From Ktedonobacter sp. SOSP1-85 (lineage in GTDB: Bacteria > Chloroflexota > Ktedonobacteria > Ktedonobacterales > Ktedonobacteraceae), in contig NZ_BNJI01000002.1 of assembly GCF_016587415.1 (NCBI RefSeq), forward strand, positions 1,736,001-1,800,000: a stretch of 64,000 nucleotides of DNA, read 5' to 3'. The position numbers were made by a program, and so were the translations under genes. The notes below the pieces were generated by a model. That model saw nothing but the letters and a program-made list of their open reading frames with translations. It did no database searches and was not told the origin of the DNA. Shown one piece after another: positions 44,901-53,991 of this stretch (position 1 is its first letter; every line of letters begins with the position of its first letter).

Positions 44901-46694
44901 ATATGGCCTGTTGACCAGGCCGTCTCGCATCTCCTGATGATAGGCGACCAGGATGGCACGTGCGTGCTCTTCTGCTGATGACTCGGCCTTTTCGGCATCG
45001 TCGCGTAGCAGTGGAGCAAGGCCGGGAGGATTCCCGGCGTAGCACAGGTCCGCGATTAAGAGGTACAACGCGTATGTCTCCTGACTTCCATTCAAGAAGT
45101 AGTCTGTGTAATCTGCTTCTTGCGACCAGGCGTAGAGTGTATGGAGCTCTTCCTGTACATATTCGTGGATAGCAGGCTGTTTGATGGCGGGTGCGATGGC
45201 GTGCAGAACTGCCGTGATGCTGATCGCCCATTGCAAGAAACGACCTCGTTCATCGAACGTCAAGCTATGGGGATAGTTATGCAGATTGCGTAGATTCTGG
45301 TTGCTATAAAATGTCACGCAGCTGTGCAGGATCGCACGAACATCTTCTCTACTACAGGTGAGGGGTGTAGAGGAGAGAACTGTGACGAGATTCATATCTC
45401 GCTCTAAGAGACTTCTACTCTGGATTGTGGTGCTGATGACACGCGCTTTAAGCGAATCGCTGAGGGTATCCCTCATCTGCTGCAAGAGAGGATGATCCAG
45501 AGGCGGTATGTGCTCTCCGAACTCGCGCTGGTAGGCGGCAAGAAACGTGTCCACCTGTTCTTCATCTGGCATCTGGTTTTCTTGATAGGCATGAAGGAGC
45601 GCGGCGAGTCCATGTGAATTGCCGGGAGAGGACATCGCTGTAATGGACTGTCTCAATGCGTAGATTTTGTCTTGCATATAGCTCATTTTTTCCTGTGCCA
45701 GACGAGCTTCAAGTGTTAGCAGCTCTGGCTGGTTACGGAAAGATTTGCCTGATGCTTTAAGGATAGTGAGCGCGTATTGCAGTAGAACGATGCCACCTCT
45801 GCGGCCATTGCCGAGTTCTCCACCGTGCGCAAGGATGTTCAGGATGCGCTGAATATCTGCATCGGTCCAGGGGAGATCATCTGTGATGAGCGCGGCTACT
45901 ATCTCCCGGTTATTATATGTAATCTCATCCGATTGAATACCTATACCTTCCTGTAAGGCAAGGAGAATCATACTCTTTTTGACGGGCGGGCTGGCTTGTC
46001 TGAGCAACGCAAATACAGGGTGGTCATATTTGTAGAGCCTCAGTCCGCGTAGCTCCTGGTGGAGTATAGTGAGTAAGACTTTGGCTTGCTCGTCGCTATC
46101 GGGTGCATCCCCGCTGGCATATCTGCGTAATTGGAAGATAAGGCCGGGTGCGTCGTCCCCAAAGAGCAGCGCTTCGAGCTGTTGTCGAAGCTGGTAGGAT
46201 TCGTGGAATGGTTCAAAGGTGCCCCAGCGATACACATAGGTATAGAGTGTTTCGCATTCGCTGCGACAATAGTTGAGAATCTCTGGTTGCTGCAATGCCG
46301 GTACAAAGCTGCTCAGCAGGTGCAAGAACGGGGTCCGTGCACTATCTGAGTGATATTCCACCGCGAGAAACGATTGGAACACGTCGTTCACAAGGGAGAG
46401 GATGGCTTGCAGGTCTTCCTGCTGGTATGGCACGCCTCGTTCGCTGATCGCACTGAGAAGAGAGAGGTCTGAAGCAAACGTTTTATCATCGCGTATCTTG
46501 TAGGGTTCCAGCCGATGTTTATAGAGGACTCTCTGGATATCGTTCAGTATTACCTGGATGAGGTGGCTATATTGATTGTCATCGATTTTTTCGATGATGC
46601 GCGGACACTGCTGGCTGGCTTTGCTGGTACGATGAGCCTTATCGTATTCTGTGAGGATCTGTTGAAGCGTTTCCAATTCCTGTTCATTGATCAT
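41988..46694 (-). CDS. Giant DUF4132 domain protein (with C-terminal DUF7737-like domain)
   Basis: A 1568-residue protein. The first ~930 residues hold five copies of a ~170-210 residue helical unit marked by an LPYxxEDIxxIL-type motif, at about 77-99, 264-285, 435-456, 646-668 and 842-864. DUF4132 follows at ~1140-1330 (LDAGGRKVEPLWFDASGQPQ, LYLNPRHWSLEDWRERYLEH). The C-terminal ~130 residues (FVSVTSVGTDIYGHDDGD, HTYRIHLISGNIFMQPGDQY) fit DUF7737. No signal or membrane segment: cytoplasmic. E. coli MolR/YehI share DUF4132 and sit near MoxR-type ATPase genes; a conflict or chaperone-like role has been proposed for such sets, none is proven. It starts 5 nt after a small Gly-Gly-ending protein gene, so the two are co-translated and probably act together. 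Confidence 0.85.
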   Translation of the reverse strand: MINEQELETLQQILTEYDKAHRTSKASQQCPRIIEKIDDNQYSHLIQVILNDIQRVLYKHRLEPYKIRDDKTFASDLSLLSAISERGVPYQQEDLQAILSLVNDVFQSFLAVEYHSDSARTPFLHLLSSFVPALQQPEILNYCRSECETLYTYVYRWGTFEPFHESYQLRQQLEALLFGDDAPGLIFQLRRYASGDAPDSDEQAKVLLTILHQELRGLRLYKYDHPVFALLRQASPPVKKSMILLALQEGIGIQSDEITYNNREIVAALITDDLPWTDADIQRILNILAHGGELGNGRRGGIVLLQYALTILKASGKSFRNQPELLTLEARLAQEKMSYMQDKIYALRQSITAMSSPGNSHGLAALLHAYQENQMPDEEQVDTFLAAYQREFGEHIPPLDHPLLQQMRDTLSDSLKARVISTTIQSRSLLERDMNLVTVLSSTPLTCSREDVRAILHSCVTFYSNQNLRNLHNYPHSLTFDERGRFLQWAISITAVLHAIAPAIKQPAIHEYVQEELHTLYAWSQEADYTDYFLNGSQETYALYLLIADLCYAGNPPGLAPLLRDDAEKAESSAEEHARAILVAYHQEMRDGLVNRPYVVEFISQQASEQIKAHLIKEALLDGYTSTLNPPDSYSNHHPVHYKQNVLLIQAIFTYDLPYSYEDIYGILVGIAKLFGLDDSYYRTFQYGPQNIRLFDLFKTFVPVLKPSELERLCQDELAPLYEHLSQVRWHSAQIEENQMRLLIRHLLFPQSAGPLRDLLQDNTRHFTSDSELLILLAAYHEEFGAGTPDIDAELTRLIQQRLGAQSIVRLLRLSAEETHNIQPGSESERREGNTYQVEQDLCLIGTLLNNQLPFVPEDIHMLLHDLLGIRYATHTLRPYVQELEPFLRQPDVLAQCRAEIKWLVNQTKNSLSDPDTRRFHLLLRDLLSERGQQFSYPLLPDRWGTAILDELTDLTPEQRDPWLAILNLCASAKGTAPTDKWQQQAYTLTEAIEPEQLTSTVRRWIDLFCTQKEGRMDGDNSDILRGLIWLCRGNSDRGLAATLADAAIEGYRKLPGEGPRCPKVGDAGIFTLATMPGKDAISQLERIRRNVKQPSYQEKIGKALDGVARREKMSREDLEELMLPTFDLHDGQLQITVGDWTVQLDAGGRKVEPLWFDASGQPQTKLPTAFKREHKDEIKSVDRLADDMQHLISSQRGRLERLYLNPRHWSLEDWRERYLEHPLVSVLARRLIWQISSGAHNWRVIWQHGQLVNAQGQPCELPTQSEVTLWHPLMSEPQEAQLWQLWLEEQQITQPFKQAHREIYPITDAEQDTYDYSRRFADHIIQQHQLNALARARDWQFSLHSNFSGSIQDDPAYIDIPSAGIRAEFTLGNLYQDQEIPRHLLTRKVRFQPITSPFHNQQFKPLEEIPPIVFSEIMRDVDLFVSVTSVGTDIYGHDDGDSLLAEYWQSYNQETPSLQIEARRQILERLLPRLAISERCSLEERFLTVRGDLHTYRIHLISGNIFMQPGDQYLCIVFGGKMRKTEKERFFLPFEGDPLLSLILSKAFLLAEDSKIKDKTILSQIRR

Positions 46695-46699
46695 CGTTG

Positions 46700-47092
46700 T
46701 TAGCCCCCCACCAGTGGTACAAGTTTGAAGAAGGTGACGCTGCTCTCCGGCGTGAGCAGGATCGGGCTGTCGAGCTGTGTTACCTGTCTGGTATCGACGA
46801 TCACAATGTAGCTTCTTTTCCCGAAGGCTTTGATGGCTTGCTCATATAGTAATTGCCAATCGAGCTGAGGCTGGTTCTCTGTTACTGCTTCACTGTGGTT
46901 CTGGTCGGGTGATGGTGGGATCAGGCAGAGCTGTCGGGCACGCTTGCGGGCGTTGTATTCGGTGACATCCTGATAGATGCGGCTACGAATAATCTCGCGG
47001 AGCGTACAGCGTTCTTCAAATATCTCAAGCTGCAAGGGTGATTGAATTTCCCCTTGCAGCGATTCGTTGTTGACGGTGATCGTAATTGACAT
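46700..47092 (-). CDS. Small ubiquitin/MoaD-like beta-grasp protein ending in Gly-Gly (proposed)
   Basis: A 130-residue protein. It opens with a strand MSITITVN, a second strand and helix (LQLEIFEERCTLREIIRSRI), then an acidic-polar insert (~55-75), and closes with YIVIVDTRQV, LTPESSVTFFKLVPLVGG and the stop. The last block has the shape of the MoaD/ThiS/ubiquitin tail (DEVxFxPPVxGG), with the two Gly as the final residues. In that family the tail is adenylated and joined to sulfur or to a target. No E1-like, E2-like or JAB gene is nearby in the window. It lies 5 nt before the DUF4132 gene and ~165 nt after a pentapeptide-repeat gene on the same strand. The fold is inferred by eye. Confidence 0.6.
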   Translation of the reverse strand: MSITITVNNESLQGEIQSPLQLEIFEERCTLREIIRSRIYQDVTEYNARKRARQLCLIPPSPDQNHSEAVTENQPQLDWQLLYEQAIKAFGKRSYIVIVDTRQVTQLDSPILLTPESSVTFFKLVPLVGG

Positions 47093-47258
47093 ACAAAAAT
47101 CTCCTGATAATACTGTTCTCTGAGACTAAGGCGCAGAATTTATGTGAAGAGGTATTTTTTGTTTCTGCTTATGCTTCTATTCTTTCCATTGCATTATAAA
47201 TCGGAAAGGGAATAGGCCGACGCAGATTTCTGAATGTATTGAAATCGTTGCGCTTGCT

Positions 47259-47808
47259 TTAGCCCTCATCAGTAGTTTTGACCGTAATACCCAGTCCTCG
47301 GACGATAGCGAGCGCCTGATTTGGATCGATGATCGCACCTTTGAGCTCACGTGGGCCCACGCGTGCACCATCGATCTGCGAACCACGTAGATCGACACCT
47401 GTGAGCCTCGTTCCTGTGAGGTCCGCATTGCGGAGATCGCAATCGACGAACATTGTTCCTGAAAGATCGACCTCCATAAAGTTGACCTCACTCAAATCGC
47501 AGTTCTCGAGGCGTACCGCCTTGAAGCGTGAGTAGGCGAATTGGGAAAAGCCCGCATGGCAGTCTTTAAAGAGAACATCCTGGAACTGTGCTTCACCACA
47601 TTGCCAGCCAATCAGATGGCAACCGATCAGTTCCACGCGACTCATACTGGCCTCGGTCCACTGGGCGTTGGCAAGGTCACAGACGGAGAAGCGACTATCA
47701 AGCACCTGAACTTTTTTGAAGAGCGTTTTATTAAGATTCACATGTTGAAAAAGCATCTGATCGAGGGAAACATGTGCTGCCTCGTATTCCTGATATATAG
47801 TGACCCCC
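47259..47808 (-). pseudogene. Pentapeptide repeat protein, N-terminus replaced by IS3 end
   Basis: From about 47808 the frame reads a right-handed beta-helix of pentapeptides: CDLANAQWTEASMSRVE, CDLSEVNFMEVDLSGTMF, CDLRNADLTGTRLTGVDLRG. The C-terminus (IIDPNQALAIVRGLGI) is that common to DinB-linked or regulatory pentapeptide proteins. An open frame continues 30 codons upstream to 47897, but that part belongs to the IS3 element, so the native start was lost. It may still be made as a chimera. On the same strand as the Gly-Gly and DUF4132 genes; it may have been the first gene of that unit. Confidence 0.75.
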
Positions 47809-47835
47809 TTTGTCAAGACACCAAAATCACGAGTT

Positions 47836-48496
47836 TTAAGGTGTGTTCTCCTTGCTTGCTGAGGCGAAGTAAAGCTCTGCCGGAGTTCGATAATCAAGCG
47901 CCTGATGAAGACGTTGCTCGTTGTAAAAACGAAGATAGGTTGCGAGTTCCTGGCGAGCTTGGCGAGGACTCTCGTACCCTTTTATATACACCTCCTCATA
48001 TTTAATGGTTCTCCAGAGTCTTTCTGTAAAAATGTTATCCAGAGCACGACCACGACCATCCATGCTAATATGCACTCCATGTTCTTTTAAGAGCGTAATA
48101 TAGGGTGTGCTTGTGAAGTGTGATCCTTGATCACTATTCCAAATGTCAGGCGTTGCAACCTGAAACGCACGCGTTACGGCGGAGAGGACAAACGGCAATT
48201 GCAGCGTCTGATCCACTTCCCAACTCACGACATAGCGCGAGTACCAATCCAGGACAGCGACCAGGTACATCCATCCTTTGCTCAGGCGGATAGACGTGAT
48301 GTCGATCCCCCAGATATGATTGGGCGTGCTGGCCGTGACATTTTTGAGCAAGTAGGGATAGATGCTTGCCTGATGGGCTCGCTTGGAGAAATTGGGACCG
48401 GGGTAGATCGCCTCGAGCCCCATCTCTCGCATGTGTCGAGCGACCGCCTTATGGTTCACCTGGACTCCTTCAAGCTGTACGTGTTTCGTGATCTTG
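47836..48496 (-). pseudogene. IS3-family OrfB transposase, 5'-truncated
   Basis: The integrase core is complete: Asp in HIWGIDITSIRLSKGWMYLV, Asp in DIWNSDQGSHFTST, Glu in DNIFTERLWRTIKYEEVYIK, and C-terminal FYNEQRLHQALDYRTPAELY. The N-terminal part starts inside (VNHKAVARHMREMGLEAIYP) and is preceded by the 51-bp repeat at 48497 instead of the HTH region and orfA. The right end of the IS lies near 47811 (TGTCAAGACACC). It cannot make a normal OrfAB. Confidence 0.82.
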
Positions 48497-48547
48497 CCCA
48501 CGGGTTGCGCAACGAGGTTGAGTAACCAAGTGATGGAAGCAGGAAAG
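48497..48547. repeat. 51-bp repeat, copy 2
   Basis: One mismatch to 37878-37928, same orientation on the plus strand. It replaces the 5' part of the IS3 element here. Confidence 0.65.
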
Positions 48548-48671
48548 CAGCTAGGTTGAACGTGAATGAGGAACGATTCTGTCCGCAAGAGAGGATATAG
48601 TGAGCAGAGAAACGTTGTACTTTCGCGGAAAGATGTGTAGAAGGAAAAGAGAGTAGACAGGAGACAAGCTA

Positions 48672-49079
48672 ATGGCCTCTATCCACAAGGAAATTCTAAT
48701 CCAGGCTCGCCCCCAGGACGTGTGGGCGGCGATTCGCGATGTCGGCGCGGTCCACCAGCGCCTCGCCCCTGGCTTCGTCATCGATGCACGCCTCGATGGA
48801 GATGCCAGAATCGTGACCTTTGCCAACGGTGCAGTAGTTCGCGAACTGCTCGTCGACATTGACGACGAGGCTCGACGGTTAGCCTACGCAGCGGTGGGTG
48901 GGCGAACCACTCACCACAATGCGTCCATGCAGGTCTTTGCCGAGGGGGAAAATCACAGTCGGCTCGTCTGGATCACCGACCTGCTGCCCAATGAGGTCAC
49001 CACAGTTATCCATGGACTGGTCGAGCAGGGCGCAACCACGATGAAACAGACGCTGGAAGCTCAGACTACAGGCAGCTAG
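48672..49079 (+). CDS. SRPBCC (START-like) family protein
   Basis: A 135-residue helix-grip protein of the polyketide cyclase/START type: SIHKEILIQARPQDVWAAIR at the start, GFVIDARLDGDARIVTFANG, RRLAYAAVGGRTTHHNASMQ, and the long C-terminal helix with EVTTVIHGLVEQGATTMKQT. These proteins bind hydrophobic ligands in a deep cavity; the ligand is unknown. Start ATG at 48672 after AGGAGACAAGCTA. Single gene, no obvious partner. Confidence 0.85.
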   Translation: MASIHKEILIQARPQDVWAAIRDVGAVHQRLAPGFVIDARLDGDARIVTFANGAVVRELLVDIDDEARRLAYAAVGGRTTHHNASMQVFAEGENHSRLVWITDLLPNEVTTVIHGLVEQGATTMKQTLEAQTTGS

Positions 49080-49221
49080 AGAGGAGGGAATGAATTCTTC
49101 AATACCCTCATTGTGCCATTCATGGGAATTGCGCAATGAGATGGAACCCGTAGCGAAGCAGCAGAAAAATATGCCTTCTTGATGAGGAAGAACAAAAAGA
49201 TTCCTGACAAAGGAGGCATAT

Positions 49222-51125
49222 GTGAACAGTATGATGGATTCGTCGGTAATCATCCAGACTTCTTCGCATTCCGTCCCCTCAACGCCCTGCTGGTTTGGGG
49301 AGGCAGTGGTCATCGCTCAGGCTCTTCGACACAGAGGTGTACTGGCAAAGATTTCCCAGCGTGTGCGCTTCGCGCGGCGTCGGTTCGGGCGTTACGAGGT
49401 CATCGATTTTCTCGCCGTCCTCTTCGGCTATGCTGTGAGTGGTGAACGGACGCTCGAAGCGTTCTACAAAAGCCTGCATCCCTTTGCCCCAGCCTTCATG
49501 GCGCTCTTCGGACGAGATCGCTTGCCTGCCCGTTCGACGCTCTCGCGCTTTTTGGCGGCTCTGACTGCCGAAGCAGTCGAAGCCTTGCGTGCGCTGTTTC
49601 TCGAAGAGCTGCTTGGGCGGCAACCCGACTTTGAGCAGCAACCATGTGGGCTCACCGATCGAACAGGCAACCAGTGGAAGGTGTTCGACATCGATGGCAC
49701 CCGTGAGGCCGCCCGACAACGAGCCTTACCCCAGACCCCGGAACTGCCTGTTCCCCAACGTTGGCTGCAAGAGGTGTGTGCTCCTGGTTACACCGGTCGC
49801 AAGCGGGGAGAAATCGTGCGCACCCGGACGACGGTCTTGCAAGCGCATTTGTATCAGTGGCTCGGTTCCTTCGGTAACCCTGGTAACGGAGAGTACCGCA
49901 AGGAGTTGCGCAGAGCGGTCGGGGTGATCGGGTCCTACCTACAAGCGCACCAGTTTCCCGAAGAGAGCGCGCTCCTGCGGCTTGACGGTCTGTATGGAAC
50001 TGGAGCCGTCCTGGCTGATCTGCTCGGGTTCGCATTCGTGATGCGCGGCAAAGACTATCGGCTCCTTGACCTACCTGTTGTCCAGACACGCTTGCACTTG
50101 CCTGCTGATCAGCAGTTCTCGCGCCCGGAAAGTAACCTGGTCCGTACGCTCTATGACTGCCCGGATGTAGCGGTGGGTGCGAGCGGGCAGCGCTGTCGTC
50201 TCGTGGTGGCAACCCATCCTGCTGGGCCGACAAAGAACCGCATTGGTGTCGAACGCGGCGGACTCGTCTACGAACTGTTCTTGACAAGGCTGCCGCAGGA
50301 GGCCTTCACCGCTTCTGATATCGTGGCGCTGTATCTGCATCGGGGGCCTTTGAAACCACCCTCTCGGATGAAGATAGCGAGCAAGATCCCGATCGCTGGT
50401 GTTCTCATGCCGCTTGTGGGCAAGAAGCCTGGCAGATCGTCTCGCAATGGCTCTGGAACCTCCGTCTGGAGTTGGGACATCAACTTGAGCCTGAGCCGGT
50501 GCGCATCACTGAGTTTGCCCCTGCTCTTTCCCCCTCCAAAGAGCCCACCGCTTCTGTCTCGGGCTATGCAGCAGCCGAGGTGGCCCTGCCGTTCAAACTG
50601 GGTCGCTTCTCGGGGAGCGACTTTGCCCTTCAGCCTGATGGCACTGTGCGTTGCCCCGTGGGACAGGCACTGCGTGCGACCGAAGAGCGCCGGGAGGCTG
50701 ATGGGAGCCTGCGGCTGATCTATGCCGCTCGTATCAGCCAGTGTCGAGGCTGTTGCTTACGCGAACAGTGTCAATGGCATGGTGGCAACACCCAGAAACC
50801 ACGCCGGGTCAGTCTATTGCTCCATCCGCTCCAGGTCGGCTCAGCTCCCTTGCAGTGGCGTGACTGGAGTCGTAGACAGCATCGTCGAGCCTGCATGCAG
50901 CTCGTGCGCCACCAGCGGGTTGACGTGCACCTGGAGCCTCCCAGCCAGCTTGACTCAGCCACGCCGGCATCCGTGCTTTCTCGCGCCCAACGAGCCCATT
51001 CTCGGCTCTCATGGCAGGCGCGATTGGCCTGCAATGCCTCTGCCTCAACTACTGCTCGGAGTACAATCACGCTGTTCGGGGTACCAGAAGGCTTTGCGAC
51101 CTGGCTCGGTCTATCGGCCGCGTAA
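49222..51125 (+). pseudogene. Large IS4-like transposase with one-base frameshift
   Basis: The first frame (49222 to about 50345) gives RRRFGRYEVIDFLAVLFGYA, ERTLEAFYKSLHPFAPAFMA, VFDIDGTREAARQRALPQTP with a likely catalytic Asp, and LRLDGLYGTGAVLADLLGF with a second. After LYLHRG the frame is lost; adding one G to the G-run at 50342-50346 restores AFETTLSDEDSEQDPDRW and the Glu-containing LELGHQLEPEPV, then a C-terminal zinc-like region (SQCRGCCLREQCQWHGG). One missing base is the only visible defect, so this may be recent or a base-call error. Element ends were not found. Confidence 0.7.
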
Positions 51126-51312
51126 CACCGCGACCGGTCGCCGTTGGGTTTCTTCTCCTCGGAAAAGCAGGCTTCTCCGAGCGATGCTTCATGTCTTTTT
51201 TGCCCGGCTTTTGCTCTGTTTCTCTCACCTTCTGGTCTTTTTGCTTTCTCCTTCCCGGTTTTTTCTTCCCTCTTCTGGACATTCTCTCCTGTTCTGAGGA
51301 GCTTTCGTCTCC

Positions 51313-52730
51313 TTACCCAGCGATGAGCCCTTCAACAGGCTCGTTGCGCAATTCGTGGGCAATTTCACCGGTCGGCTTGAGGGGTCGCGTCTGATCGACA
51401 TAGCGGTCGTAAGACGAATGGAACCAGGCCCCCACCTTTTCCAGGCGGGCGTCCCTCTTATTTCCCTTCCAGACCGGCCAATCCTTTTGCAACAGGGCAT
51501 TGATGACGCTGATGCGCACGATTTCGGGCCGCCGCTGCTTGACCTTTGCGAGATAGCCACGGTAGAGCCGCTGGCCATCCTCGCTTGCTAGAAATGCATC
51601 GTCGAGATATTCCGGGCCATCAAGGACGAATATCAATCTCCGTGCTTCCAGGTCGTCTGACACATCATCCAATACTTCGCTCGACGGCCCACTCCACGCC
51701 TGGTCATCTTGCAATGGCTGCTTCTCACTCTCCGAGTCATGTCCCGAAAAGGAAGCATTCTGGCAGGAGAGCGAGGGCGCCTCTTGTGGAGTTTCATCGT
51801 GCCTGTCTCTGTTTTCCGTACTGCTCTCAGAAGGGATTTGGGTATTTTCGGCCTCCTTCTCTAACACACAAGTGTAGTGGAGAGAGAGGGACGAGCATTC
51901 CTCTTTAAAGGAGCCTGGCAAGACATGTCTTTCCCTGGTTTCCTCCATTGCTCCCAGGTAGCCCTTGATCAGCAGATGCAAGGGCTGAGTCGTAAACCAG
52001 AGGACAAGTTTCCTCCGCATCTTGCGGGGAACCCCAACCTCCCCCAGCTTGCAAATGAGCGCCTCTTGGAGTTGCAGGCGCAGCTCCAAGAGACGAGGCT
52101 CTTCCTTCTCACCCGAGAGAGCGTAGGAATACCATACCGCTTAATATCCTCACGTGCGCGCAAAAGGAGTTCCCGGGTTTTGCCGTTTTTGTACTCAACC
52201 AAGTAGAGATCTAAACGCTCTAAGAGCTCCTCTTCATTGAGTGGGGGTTGCTCTCCAAGCGGAATCTGGATCACGGTCTTCCTCTTGCGACGGAATTTAT
52301 TGATAATTTTGATAGCCTCAAACAATACCAACCACTTGAGCGTCGTTTCTCTCCCATAGGACCACACCGGGCAATCATTCCGATTTCGCGACCGTTTGCA
52401 TGATTTCGCGATATTATCAATTTCGATTTCGGTCAGAGGCGGTATCTCATCAGATGTAAATAAGTGCGGCTGGAAGGCCATGCGGCAGAGATCTGCCAGA
52501 ACGCGTAATCCCTCCACGTGCCCCTCCCGTGATGGGGAGGAAAGCATCTCAACGAGGTGCAAACGAGCAGGATCTATCCAGGCACGTAGTAGATTCTGCG
52601 TTACAGCGGGAAAATTCGCGGTGTTTTGGTCACCTGTTGGGCGTAAGATGACAACAGCATCCTCAATGGGTCTTCCTCCGGTTGCAATTGGAGGGGGGAA
52701 TTCACCTGGCTTGGCCGCTATTGCTCTCAT
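51313..52730 (-). pseudogene. Hypothetical protein gene with one-base frameshift
   Basis: From ATG at 52730 the frame reads TENLLRAW-like and WSYGRETTLKWLVLFEAIKI, NKFRRKRKTVIQIPLGEQPP, ELLLRAREDIKRYGIPTLS; near 52120 it must shift by one (loss in CTCGGGTGAG) to continue EPRLLELRLQLQEALICKLG, a charged Ser/Glu-rich middle and a C-terminal block RLIFVLDGPEYLDDAFLASE, GAWFHSSYDRYVDQTRPLKP. Joined length is about 470 residues. I do not recognise the family; there are no membrane segments. The C-terminal half may still be expressed from an internal start. Confidence 0.5.
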
Positions 52731-53453
52731 GCGCTATCTCTCCTACATTCACATCTTTTATTGACGGAGAGAAAAGGGCCGTGCTATACTAGTAGTAAAA
52801 ATACAATCTGTACTACAGAAAACAACATAAGGTCCCTCACCAGTCTGGTTGGTCTTTCGCAAAAAGTCCGGGCTGGTAAAATCTCTCGTTGGTTTGTAGT
52901 TGCTTAATTAATTGTCAAATAGGCTCTGGATAGAGCGAGCAGGTTAACTCGAGTCCATAAGGAGGCCTCCAGGATTAAATAGCAAACGTTAAAAAGTGCT
53001 GGAAAACCCACGCTGTGTCAGAGCGTGAGTTTTCTCTTTTTGGGACTGTGCTCGATTCAGCCTGAGCATCAAAATCGACTGCGAGTGAGAGAAGAATGTG
53101 ATAAAGGATGCACAAAGTAAACATAGCTTGCGCCGTTTTGCCTTTATGAAGACCCGCTTAATCAAGGTTTCGGCCAGATTGCATAGTAGCGTGATTTGCC
53201 GCACCGGTGAGACATGGATACTATCCCTTATCATCCGCCTCTCTTCTTTCCACTGCCTCTGCACTCCTTTTTCCCCTCTCTATTCTGCCGGACTTCATTA
53301 ATTCCACACCACATCCTTTATAGACGCCATCTGATCTCATCAGCGCGTGACATCGTGAGACAGGATCTCGACGGTAGTCACGAATGTACTATATCGACAT
53401 TATAGCCAGCGATATCTCTTCCTACTAGCCCGCATAATGCACTTTTACCTCTT
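52731..53453. other. Gene-free stretch with one hairpin
   Basis: No supported gene. A hairpin with GAAAACCCACGCT/AGCGTGAGTTTTC arms lies at about 53003-53036 and resembles a terminator or small-RNA end; the AT-rich piece at 52780-52930 could carry a promoter. Nothing else stands out. Confidence 0.4.
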
Positions 53454-53862
53454 AAAATCAACCGCCTGGCGGCAAAAGCCACTGCCGGGCAAATCCTTTT
53501 TGCCGTCTTCATTAAGCTCTTTTTTGGCCTGCTATGCGGACCGATAATTTCACATTAGATATTGTTTAACAACTCCTAAAGGGAGGGGGGGTGGCACAAA
53601 AGGCCCCAAAAAGTCAACCAGCTAGCGCCAAAGTCAACCGGCTAGCGTTAAACACCACCCCCACCTAAGCTAGCTTGTAGAGCTAGTTAGCGTATTTTTT
53701 TGGGAGGTCCTGATACCAGCCAAGGGGGTGGCATTCGTCCAGAGGCAGAAAATCAACCGCCTGGCGGCTTCTACCACCTCCCATTACACTGGCCTTTAGA
53801 GCGCTTTTATACGCATTTGATACACAAGGGGGGTGGCATTTAGAAATACACAGGGGGTGGTA
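53454..53862. repeat. Noncoding block of two iterated motifs
   Basis: Motif A, AAATCAACCGCCTGGCGG, occurs at 53454 and 53749 (identical over 20 bases), with variants AAAGTCAACCAGCTAGCG (53610) and AAAGTCAACCGGCTAGCG (53630), those two exactly 20 nt apart. Motif B, GGGGGTGGCA, is at 53587, 53724 and 53829, with GGGGGTGGTA at 53853 and a reverse form CACCACCCCCACC at 53652. Stops occur in all frames. It does not look like CRISPR (spacing uneven) or an IS. Possible roles are iterons, protein-binding array or structured RNA. Confidence 0.55.
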
Positions 53863-53991
53863 ACGACTGAGTGTTGGCTATAGCTGCCTTTTTCTGGTTT
53901 GAAGTGGGCTGGGCAACCAAGCACCAGCATGCCGGGATCCTACGCCAGGCGAACCTGGACACGTGATACTGATCTGATCAGTGTTAGGCCT

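Noticed and set aside
41988..46694. Polymorphic toxin
   Set aside because: No secretion signal, trafficking motif or toxin tip domain; the C-terminus is DUF4132/DUF7737-like.
46040..46703. Small frames inside the DUF4132 gene on both strands
   Set aside because: Shadows of the long coding frame, with no independent start signals.
53454..53862. CRISPR array
   Set aside because: Repeat copies are few, unevenly spaced and partly adjacent without spacers; no cas genes in the window.
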